A stretch of DNA of 8,841 nt from Bacteroidaceae bacterium. Its GTDB lineage: Bacteria; Bacteroidota; Bacteroidia; Bacteroidales; Bacteroidaceae. Below the pieces are notes generated by a model. That model searched no databases and was not told the DNA's origin. It was given only the letters and a program-made list of their open reading frames with translations. The stretch is taken from contig JAFYYO010000104.1 in the NCBI GenBank assembly GCA_017557475.1, positions 1 through 8,841 of the forward strand. Direction: 5' to 3'. Below, piece after piece: positions 1 to 6,036 of the stretch. The translations under genes were made by a program, and so were the position numbers. Position 1 is the first letter of the stretch. Each line of letters opens with the position of its first letter.

Positions 1-647
1 ACGGTCGAAGGTGCATTAAACTCTCCCGCAATATACACTTTGTAGGGCGTTGGATAAGCCTCTCCGCAGAAACTACCGCCAGTTGAGTAGCCCTCGAAAT
101 GGCGTTCGTCGGTCATCGCGACTGCAGCTTGGTAGATACGTGTCGAGGCAAGTCCTGAACCAATGATGATTGTTCCTGCCTCCGCATCTTGTGGGAATGT
201 GAAGCGACCCATGCCAGAGCGTTCGCCGACGGTCAGTTCTGCAAGGACATCTTTGTTTACCATAGCCCGATAATACCCGGCATGTCCGTGTTCGTCGGTC
301 ACCGTGTAATGAGGCGTCTTCATGTCATTGGGCGACTCCGCCAGGTTTCCTTTCAGCGGAAACATGGGAAAGTTGCCGAGGTTATAGCATCCTCCTCCGC
401 TATACTGGTTTGCTACGAACCCGGCATTCTTTTCGAAGTATGTGGGCGTAAACTGAACCATTCCATGCGGATACGTTGCACCTGGGCAAATGTAACCAGA
501 GGCAAGTCCGTGTGTGGTGCCCGAGCCGATGAGAGTATTCACCATGTGTGCGTAGTCATTTGCTTCTGCAAAAGCCGTAAAAGCGGGAAGCACACAAAGA
601 AGGAGGCATGCAGCCAGCCGTGATAAACCAGAGTTGTTCATAAACAT
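1..647 (-). CDS. GH92 family alpha-mannosidase, N-terminal part (cut by window edge)
   Basis: About 215 codons of a secreted glycoside hydrolase; the reading frame stays open to the left edge. A signal peptide is visible (hydrophobic LAACLLLCVLPAFTAFA, cleavage probably after AFA), with no lipobox cysteine, so a soluble periplasmic or exported protein is expected. The mature N-terminus has GH92 hallmarks: VNTLIGSG, then CPGATYPHGMVQFTP, NQYSGGGCYNLGNFP and a later GERSGMGRFTFP. These belong to the family's N-terminal beta-sandwich domain; the catalytic (alpha/alpha)6 domain with the calcium site lies outside the window. Family members are usually about 700-770 residues and are exo-acting, calcium-dependent alpha-mannosidases; linkage specificity cannot be read here. 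The first ATG (645-647) overlaps the TAA of the upstream glycosyltransferase (TAATG); a second ATG at 639-641 is equally possible and leaves a normal signal peptide. No SusC/SusD genes are visible nearby. Confidence 0.85.
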   Translation of the reverse strand, partial: MFMNNSGLSRLAACLLLCVLPAFTAFAEANDYAHMVNTLIGSGTTHGLASGYICPGATYPHGMVQFTPTYFEKNAGFVANQYSGGGCYNLGNFPMFPLKGNLAESPNDMKTPHYTVTDEHGHAGYYRAMVNKDVLAELTVGERSGMGRFTFPQDAEAGTIIIGSGLASTRIYQAAVAMTDERHFEGYSTGGSFCGEAYPTPYKVYIAGEFNAPST

Positions 648-1576
648 TATTGGTTGTTTTTAGTGGATTGGAGTAGATGCAATTCGTAGAGCTTCTTTTG
701 TCCTGATTTTATAACCGTGAGTATGATGCCGCAAATCCATAGCAATATGGCTACCAACATGATGAATCCCGAAACAATAAGCGTTGGGAATCGTGGCACC
801 AAACCTGTGTCGAGATACTCCAAATAGACGGGTATCGCCATAATCATTGAGACGATGGCGAGTACGGCTGCAAAGAAGGTAAAGAATGTCATGGGCTTGA
901 TGTCACGGAAAAGTGTCGTGATGGTCGTCAGCACCACTAGTCCGTCGGAGATGGTGTTGAGTTTCGATACGCTGCCTTGTGTACGTTCTCGATAATTGAC
1001 GGCTGTCTCTGCAATAGTAAAGTGATGGTTGAGTGCATGGATTGTCATCTCTGTCTCAATGCCGAAGCCTTCCGATTGTACTGGGAAGTTTTTTACAAAG
1101 TGGCGACTCATCGCTCTGTATCCCGACATGATGTCGTGCAGATGTGTATGAAAGATGCGGTTGATTAGCCAACGAACTAGTTTGTTGCCTGAGTTATGCC
1201 ACTTTCTGGAGTTCACTTCTCGATAGGTTGTCGAAAGCCTGTCGCCTATAACCATGTCGCATCTACCTTCGTGAACCATCTGTATCATGCGTCGTGCATC
1301 TTCAGCTGGATAGGTGTCGTCGCCATCAACCATAAGATAGACATCTGCCTCGATGTTGCGGAACATGCTGCGAACGACGTTGCCTTTGCCTTGACGAGGT
1401 TCATGACGTACGATTGCTCCTGCAGATAAGGCAAGTTCTGCTGTATTGTCAGTGGAGTTGTTGTCATAGACATAGACGTCTGCTTCTGGTATTTCTCGGC
1501 AAAAGTCCTGCACGACTTTGGCGATGGTCGGTTCTTCGTTATAACAAGGAATAAGTACTGCAACTTTATAATTCAT
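647..1576 (-). CDS. GT2 family glycosyltransferase, DPM1/GtrB-like, membrane-anchored
   Basis: A 309-residue family 2 glycosyltransferase. The N-terminal GT-A fold is plain: VLIPCYNEE at about 8-16, DNNSTDNT at 38-45 (nucleotide binding), RQGKGN at 61-66, and the metal-binding DGDD at 84-87 followed by TYP. Then come GDRLS (111-115) and DIMSGYRA (148-155). Two hydrophobic segments at roughly 228-250 and 264-289 anchor the C-terminus. This layout matches polyprenyl-phosphate glycosyltransferases (dolichyl-phosphate mannose synthase and GtrB types), which move a hexose from a nucleotide sugar to undecaprenyl phosphate at the inner face of the inner membrane. The sugar cannot be read from sequence. 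It lies 11 bases after the polytopic membrane protein gene and its stop overlaps the GH92 start, so it is probably mid-operon. ATG start at 1574-1576 sits directly before the VLIPCYNEE strand, as is normal for the family. Confidence 0.9.
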   Translation of the reverse strand: MNYKVAVLIPCYNEEPTIAKVVQDFCREIPEADVYVYDNNSTDNTAELALSAGAIVRHEPRQGKGNVVRSMFRNIEADVYLMVDGDDTYPAEDARRMIQMVHEGRCDMVIGDRLSTTYREVNSRKWHNSGNKLVRWLINRIFHTHLHDIMSGYRAMSRHFVKNFPVQSEGFGIETEMTIHALNHHFTIAETAVNYRERTQGSVSKLNTISDGLVVLTTITTLFRDIKPMTFFTFFAAVLAIVSMIMAIPVYLEYLDTGLVPRFPTLIVSGFIMLVAILLWICGIILTVIKSGQKKLYELHLLQSTKNNQ

Positions 1577-1587
1577 GGCACTTTTTG

Positions 1588-2790
1588 TTAGATATAATTC
1601 TTTCGTGTGTCTCTAGCTGTTACCAACTCCCTTCCAAGCATCATCAATGACAGAACTGTTATTGCCAGAATCCGCCATACAAAGAAGAAGTGTATGATGC
1701 TGTGCTGCAACAATACCGCATACCAGAGGAATGGCATTACTGCTATAAACAAGTGCCATCCATGCTGACGTAGGAAAGGTATGTGAGTCGTGACAAGTAA
1801 TATGATTACTATTAATATGACTAATATTGCTACGCAAATAATGGGATGAGTCATTATCAGGCTGTTGATGGAGCCCAATCCTAAAGCTGAACGCGTATAA
1901 ACCCCCTTCATGAAGAAGTTAAGGATGTTGTGTCCTGTCAGTAACCATGCTACTAGGCACTTTGATAGCCACAAAACAGCATATCCCATACCCCAAGCAA
2001 TGGACAGTCGTACCGCTAATCCGGTAGTCCTTGAACGTTGCTCTTTACTCCTTAAATATAAAAGAAGTGGGATACCTAAAGTAAGAAGTGGAGTTGTTAG
2101 CAAATCGAAGAATGCTGTTAAGGCACCTATGGTGAAGAAACTACATACTTCATGCTCCTTGTTTCTATTCATGTGCTTCTTGTTTTGCAGCAAAGTAATA
2201 ACTGAGAAGAACATGATATAGAAACATACTGAATACTGAAAGCAAAGAGGCACGGCATAAAAAGCCGTTAGCAACAACACCAGAGCTAATAATATACAGT
2301 CCATTGGCGAGCATTGCCACCACACCTCATAGAGACACCACAACGCTACAAGTATAAGCAGAATATAGTTGACGATAATGAGATTGCTATAGTCTGTCAG
2401 CACGAGCAATGGCCTAAGTACTATCTGGAAGCCATGCCAGTAGCGGGAATATTCTTGTAGCTGAGGCTGCTCAGTAGGCTGTGTGATTAGCTGCCAAGAG
2501 GCCTTGAACAGGTTGTCGTCATTGGTAAGGAAGAAATAGTTCATCATTGATGCATTGATGGGCTGTGTGTCGTCGCTGCACCAGGCTTCGTTCAGCATCA
2601 GGAGGTCGGTAAAGTTGTCTGTCTTCAGAAATGGCAGACCATAGGCCGAGGGATATTCACCTTGCTTGACGATGTAGGCTATTGATGTCTGGCAATGACT
2701 TTCTATAGTCCGATGAGGTATCATCGCCGTAAGTACAACTGCGATTGTGCATGCTACCAGCAATAGAAGATAACAGCGAAACACTCTCAT
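1588..2790 (-). CDS. Polytopic membrane protein, GT-C-transferase-like, function unknown
   Basis: A 400-residue integral membrane protein with about 9-11 hydrophobic segments, the first at about 6-23, then a large hydrophilic loop (about 24-120), then closely packed helices to about 386. I do not recognise a named gene. The loop after helix 1 carries clustered acidic residues (TDNFTDLLMLNEAW, about 57-70), then SRYWHGFQIVLRPLL (115-129). Further on are FFDLLTTPLL (227-236) and HSIIHFFFVWR (363-373). An acidic first periplasmic loop and this topology resemble GT-C lipid-linked sugar transferases; similar motifs are familiar to me from uncharacterised polytopic proteins of other bacteria, but that is memory, not a search. 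Its neighbour 11 bases downstream is a polyprenyl-phosphate GT2, the expected donor-making partner. Positions about 1780-2250 are AT-rich (28-33% G+C in sampled lines) against about 50% in flanking genes. ATG at 2788-2790 is preceded by a purine-rich Shine-Dalgarno-like tract. Confidence 0.75.
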   Translation of the reverse strand: MRVFRCYLLLLVACTIAVVLTAMIPHRTIESHCQTSIAYIVKQGEYPSAYGLPFLKTDNFTDLLMLNEAWCSDDTQPINASMMNYFFLTNDDNLFKASWQLITQPTEQPQLQEYSRYWHGFQIVLRPLLVLTDYSNLIIVNYILLILVALWCLYEVWWQCSPMDCILLALVLLLTAFYAVPLCFQYSVCFYIMFFSVITLLQNKKHMNRNKEHEVCSFFTIGALTAFFDLLTTPLLTLGIPLLLYLRSKEQRSRTTGLAVRLSIAWGMGYAVLWLSKCLVAWLLTGHNILNFFMKGVYTRSALGLGSINSLIMTHPIICVAILVILIVIILLVTTHIPFLRQHGWHLFIAVMPFLWYAVLLQHSIIHFFFVWRILAITVLSLMMLGRELVTARDTRKNYI

Positions 2791-2804
2791 GAACCTTTCC
2801 TTCC
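2791..2804 (-). promoter_or_regulatory. Purine-rich Shine-Dalgarno-like tract before the polytopic membrane gene
   Basis: Read on the minus strand the bases are GGAAGGAAAGGTTC directly before the ATG at 2790. AAGGAAAGG lies about 4-12 bases from the start, a normal Shine-Dalgarno distance. Most other starts in this window have no such tract, as expected for Bacteroidota, where translation relies little on it. It supports ATG 2788-2790 as the true start. Whether it is functional is inference. Confidence 0.4.
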
Positions 2805-2820
2805 CTGTTATATGTCAGGG

Positions 2821-5130
2821 TTATCTGACAATGACGATGCGTGTCACGATGGCTTTGTTTCCTTCTGGCGTGTTGGCTACAACGTGGTAGATGCCGCTTG
2901 CAACGCGTCGACCATTGTTGGCTAAGCCGTTCCAAAGGCAGGTGCCGCCAGCGGATCTGCCGTTCCAGACGAGCTGGCCGCCTGTGGAGATAATCTTTAC
3001 CTCTGTATCGCTGACCAGTCCACGAATGGCGATAGGACCATTGTAGTCAGGCGTCACGGGGTTGGGGAACACGATGACATTGTCTTTGTCCAGTTCTGCT
3101 TCAGGAGCTGTGGCGTCGCTGATGAAGCTACATAGTCCTTTGTCCGTACCAAATACGACTTCTCCTGTTTCCGGATGGGCAGCAATGCTCTGCACTTCGT
3201 CGCTAAGCAAGGGACTGTTCTCGGTAGTGAAGTGGTGTATCATCTCCTGCCCATCGGCACTGATGAGGAATGCTCCGTTGGTTAGTGTGCCAATCCATTT
3301 GCGGTTGGCAGCATCGGTGGTGATGCAGGAGATGGAGACGTCGTTGAGCAAGTAGTCTGCCAGTCCGCTGCCGTCATTGCGGTTTATTTTAATCTGTGTG
3401 AAGTGGAAGTCTTTATCGAAGACTTTTGTTGGTTCCTCAATGACAAAGAGTCCTGCGGAGGTTCCGACCCATACCATGCCGTCCAGGTCTTCGCAGACGC
3501 AGTAGAATTCCGTGGGCGTATAGGGTGTTCCGTCTTGGTTGAGGACGGTTTGGTGCATGATGATTCGGTCGTCGGTGGTGCGTTCTGTTCCCTTTGTATC
3601 GAGACAGAAGATGCCGCGTCTCTCGGTTCGACGGCTTGTAATGAACTTGAGACCGCTGCTATGATGCAGGATTTGGTCTATCAACGAGACACCGTCCAGT
3701 TCCTCGTAATAGGGATTGTACCATTCTCCGTCGGGTTTGAGGACGTGCAAAGCGTTGGATAACATTGACGAGGCCATCCATAAGTTGCCGTCGACGTCGT
3801 AGCTCAGGGCAGCGCAAATGACGTAGTTGTAGTATTGCGACAGAGTAGGCATTAAGCTTTTCAGCGGAGAGTTGTCGTGATTATATAGCTTGACGAACTT
3901 GCCGTTACGATATTCGCAGAGTCCTGTACGGTAAAGGCTGGCATAGTGGTGCGTATCGTCCAAGGGGTCTTGCACAAGGTCGGTTGTGTTGCGAAGCCTG
4001 AGACTGGGGTACTCAGCAGGGATTTCCATCTCGGTGAAGTTTGTCCATTCTCCGTTCTCGTAGTACATGGAAGTGGCGGGATTGTAGAAGCTTCCCACGG
4101 TATTGATGCCTCCTGCCACAAGCAGACGGTCGCCTACCCAGCTGACTCTGTAGCCGAGGTCGCGGATAGGACTGCTTGGCTGAATGACTTCTCCTGTGGG
4201 AATGATTTCGGTACCCTCAATCTTATAGCCTCGCAGACCTTTCTCCTGTTCGCTTATCCAATAGGTGCCGCCTGTGTATGAAATGTCTTTCCAGCTGTTG
4301 TCAATAGGGATGACTGTGGCATTGTCGGGGCTGCTTATGTCTGTCGTAAAGCCTATCTGCTTCACATTGCCCCATACCAATTGTCCTCCCGTACTCTTCA
4401 GGAGGGTGCAGTTGCCTTTGGAAATGGATGTGTAAGTGCTCTTAACGGGGTCTAAGGCATACAGTGCGTCTCCTCTGCCCACCATTAGCTTATCTTGGAA
4501 AAAGCAGATGTCCTTGATGTTTGCCCATGTTCGGAAGTTCTCCCAGTTCTCTTCCAGCTGCATGTTGTTTGCTTTCATGCATCGCTTTATGCCTTCGTCG
4601 TTGCTGACAAATACTGCTTCGTCAGATACTGCGATGTGGGAAATGGGGAAACTTAACCTATAGGTGTTGCGGAAGACGCCTTCCTTCATGTCCACCTCGA
4701 TGAAGCCGAAGCCTGTGACAAGATAGGCCATGGAGCCGTGTATGCATACAGCGGTGACAGCTTTGCCCAAGATGCTCTTGTCCTTCAGTGCAGAGAGGTT
4801 CTCTACGTAGTCGTTCTTGTCGAGCAGATCGACATTGCTGTTGCTGTAGACGATGAGCAGTTTGCCGGCTTCCTTGCTGTAGGCGATGTGGGAGATGCCT
4901 ACGTCGTTCAGTGCATTCAGGTTGTCGTAGGTGCGTACCTCGCCATCCTCTGTGTCGTAGGACAGAAGGTTGCCGTTCATCAGTGAATAGATGATGCTGC
5001 CGTTTGCTACGCTTTTGGTTGCATTGCAGTAGCTGAGGTACATGCGCCAGGTGCCCAGTTGCTGAGCTGTGGCACTAAAGCAGAGCCCGCAGAAGAGCAG
5101 TGCCAGAGTGGAAAATCTCTTTAACTTCAT
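2821..5130 (-). CDS. porZ: PorZ-like type IX secretion system surface beta-propeller protein
   Basis: A protein of 769 residues from the ATG at 5128-5130. An upstream in-frame TTG at 5155-5157 would add nine residues but puts polar sequence before the signal peptide, so ATG is preferred. The signal peptide is MKLKRFSTLALLFCGLCFSATA, cleaved before QQLGTWR. The body is made of beta-propeller repeats, best seen in the second half: LWMASSML, VWVGTSAGLFVI, KWIGTLTNGAFLI and VVFGTDKGLCSFI. The last 85 or so residues form a C-terminal domain of the type IX sorting kind: VIVFPNPVTPDYNGP, IRGLVSDTEVKIISTGGQLVW, ASGIYHVVA. Length and architecture (two propellers plus CTD) match P. gingivalis PorZ, about 776 residues. 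There PorZ sits on the cell surface with PorU, PorV and PorQ, binds anionic LPS and hands it to the PorU sortase for attachment to cargo. The nearest alternative is a generic two-component-regulator propeller protein with a T9SS tail. Confidence 0.8.
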   Translation of the reverse strand: MKLKRFSTLALLFCGLCFSATAQQLGTWRMYLSYCNATKSVANGSIIYSLMNGNLLSYDTEDGEVRTYDNLNALNDVGISHIAYSKEAGKLLIVYSNSNVDLLDKNDYVENLSALKDKSILGKAVTAVCIHGSMAYLVTGFGFIEVDMKEGVFRNTYRLSFPISHIAVSDEAVFVSNDEGIKRCMKANNMQLEENWENFRTWANIKDICFFQDKLMVGRGDALYALDPVKSTYTSISKGNCTLLKSTGGQLVWGNVKQIGFTTDISSPDNATVIPIDNSWKDISYTGGTYWISEQEKGLRGYKIEGTEIIPTGEVIQPSSPIRDLGYRVSWVGDRLLVAGGINTVGSFYNPATSMYYENGEWTNFTEMEIPAEYPSLRLRNTTDLVQDPLDDTHHYASLYRTGLCEYRNGKFVKLYNHDNSPLKSLMPTLSQYYNYVICAALSYDVDGNLWMASSMLSNALHVLKPDGEWYNPYYEELDGVSLIDQILHHSSGLKFITSRRTERRGIFCLDTKGTERTTDDRIIMHQTVLNQDGTPYTPTEFYCVCEDLDGMVWVGTSAGLFVIEEPTKVFDKDFHFTQIKINRNDGSGLADYLLNDVSISCITTDAANRKWIGTLTNGAFLISADGQEMIHHFTTENSPLLSDEVQSIAAHPETGEVVFGTDKGLCSFISDATAPEAELDKDNVIVFPNPVTPDYNGPIAIRGLVSDTEVKIISTGGQLVWNGRSAGGTCLWNGLANNGRRVASGIYHVVANTPEGNKAIVTRIVIVR

Positions 5131-5221
5131 GTATTTCTTAATTCTTTGTTGTCTCAATTTGACCTCGTTTTGTGGTGTTGACCAGAGTGTCTGTCTGTGT
5201 CGTTCTCCAAGTCGCTGATAG

Positions 5222-5331
5222 TCAGGAGCCGTACCTGGTTTCCAAACTAGCCGTGCCTAATTGGCAAACTAGCCGTGCCTAATTGGCAAACTAGCCGTGC
5301 CTAGTTGGCGAACTAGCCGTGCCTAGTTTTC
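5222..5331. repeat. 22-bp tandem repeat array, hairpin-forming, between rdgB and porZ
   Basis: Direct repeats with a 22-base period. Units at 5244-5265 and 5266-5287 are identical (AAACTAGCCGTGCCTAATTG followed by GC). 5288-5309 differs by one base (A to G in the second half). 5310-5331 is diverged at both ends. 5222-5243 is a degenerate copy that matches 13 of 22 positions. Each clear unit contains the arms AACTAG and CTAGTT (or CTAATT) around an invariant 6-base loop, CCGTGC on the plus strand. The array lies in the 258-base gap between the rdgB stop and the porZ start. Its role is unknown: it could lie in the leader of porZ, be a dispersed intergenic repeat, or be a variable-number tandem repeat. 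Confidence 0.9.
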
Positions 5332-5337
5332 AGCATG

Positions 5338-5361
5338 TCCTCTTTTTGTTTTCGAAGAGGA
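5338..5361 (-). other. Perfect 7-bp inverted repeat just downstream of rdgB
   Basis: TCCTCTT at 5338-5344 pairs with AAGAGGA at 5355-5361 around a 10-base loop, starting about 28 bases after the rdgB stop. On the minus strand the second arm is followed by CATGCTG, with no run of T, so this is not a standard intrinsic terminator. On the plus strand there is likewise no T-run after the second arm. It could be an mRNA 3' end structure or chance. The rest of the intergenic region (5131-5221 and 5362-5388) shows no recognisable feature. Confidence 0.4.
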
Positions 5362-5388
5362 TGTATTGTGTGTCTTTTTCTTCTCCGT

Positions 5389-5994
5389 TCATTCTTTACC
5401 CGTGCAAAGGTATTCTGCCAACTTTTTTGTGGCTCGACCGCGATGGCTGATGGCATTCTTCTCCTCGGCACTCATTTGTGCGAAGGCCAGACCGTCGGCT
5501 TCGACAGGAGCGAAGACAGGGTCGTATCCGAAGCCCTCTTGGCCAACGGGTTGCATCAGTATCTCACCTTCGACGACGCCTTCAAAGAGCATCTCCTTGT
5601 CGCCCTGCACAAGTGCGATGACTGTGCGGAAGCGAGCTGTGCGAGTCTCAGCCTCTTCCAGTTTGTCGAGCAGGCATTGGATGTTGGCATCGGCATCGTG
5701 GCTCTCGCCATAGCCGTTCATGGCACCGAAACGAGCCGTATAGACTCCAGGAGCACCGTCGAGAGCATCCACCTCCAGACCTGTGTCGTCGGCAAAGCAA
5801 TCCACGCCGTAGTGCTCACGGATGTAGAGTGCCTTCTCGAGCGCATTGCCCTCGAGCGTGTCTGCCGTCTCGGGTATGTCCTCCGTACAGCCAATGTCGT
5901 TCAGGCTCTTGACTGTAAAGGCACTGCCCAAAATCTGCCGGACTTCCTCCAGCTTGTGGGCATTGTTGGTGGCCATTACCAATTCATAGTTCAT
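5389..5994 (-). CDS. rdgB: RdgB/HAM1 non-canonical purine NTP pyrophosphatase
   Basis: A complete 201-residue member of the ITPase/HAM1 family, the usual length. It hydrolyses dITP, ITP and XTP to monophosphates plus pyrophosphate in the cytoplasm, which keeps deaminated purines out of DNA and RNA. Signature motifs are all present: ATNNAHKLEEV (8-18, substrate loop), ENA-equivalent EGNALEKA (48-55), FADDTGLEVDALDGAPGVYTARF (67-89) with the conserved aspartate pair at 69-70, GFGYDPVF (154-161) and ISHRG (182-186). The start at ATG 5992-5994 keeps the first beta strand (NYELVM) that precedes ATNN in the family; the internal ATG at 5974-5976 would remove it. It follows the second yitT gene by 42 bases in the same direction and is probably co-transcribed. 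No key residue is missing. Confidence 0.96.
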   Translation of the reverse strand: MNYELVMATNNAHKLEEVRQILGSAFTVKSLNDIGCTEDIPETADTLEGNALEKALYIREHYGVDCFADDTGLEVDALDGAPGVYTARFGAMNGYGESHDADANIQCLLDKLEEAETRTARFRTVIALVQGDKEMLFEGVVEGEILMQPVGQEGFGYDPVFAPVEADGLAFAQMSAEEKNAISHRGRATKKLAEYLCTGKE

Positions 5995-6011
5995 AGTTCA
6001 AATTCAACAGT

Positions 6012-6036
6012 TCCCCCTAAAAGGGGGCAAGGGGGG
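6012..6036 (-). repeat. C/G-tract hairpin between yitT and rdgB
   Basis: On the plus strand CCCCC at 6013-6017 and GGGGG at 6023-6027 pair perfectly around TAAAA, and a second run of six G follows at 6031-6036, directly against the stop codon of the upstream yitT gene. The C5 arm could pair with either G run, giving two alternative stems. No T-run follows on the minus strand, so it is not a standard intrinsic terminator, and rdgB begins only 18 bases beyond it. It may be a dispersed intergenic element or an mRNA processing or stability structure; the sequence does not decide. Confidence 0.5.

Noticed and set aside
189..623. A 144-codon open frame on the plus strand near the left edge.
   Set aside because: The minus strand here encodes a GH92 N-terminus with signal peptide and family motifs, so the plus-strand frame is a shadow.
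2803..2820. CCCTG/CAGGG inverted repeat after the porZ stop as a terminator.
   Set aside because: Only five base pairs with an 8-base loop and no T-run; a competing GTCAG/CTGAC pairing overlaps it. The next gene starts within 30 bases.
5131..5157. Longer porZ reading from the in-frame TTG at 5155-5157.
   Set aside because: It would put nine polar residues before a normal signal peptide that begins MKLKRF at the ATG; TTG starts are uncommon and nothing supports this one.
5244..5309. TAGTTTG within the 22-bp repeats on the minus strand as a repeated promoter -7 element.
   Set aside because: It is one base short of the TAnnTTTG spacing, and a promoter repeated every 22 bases with no -33 elements is not credible.
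5222..5331. CRISPR array.
   Set aside because: The 22-base units abut with no spacers of distinct sequence, and no cas gene is present in the window.
5405..5412. TACCTTTG on the minus strand, a perfect match to the Bacteroidota -7 consensus TAnnTTTG, upstream of the porZ gap.
   Set aside because: No TTTG is found at the expected -33 distance, and the six fixed bases are likely enough by chance. It lies in the end of the rdgB coding sequence.
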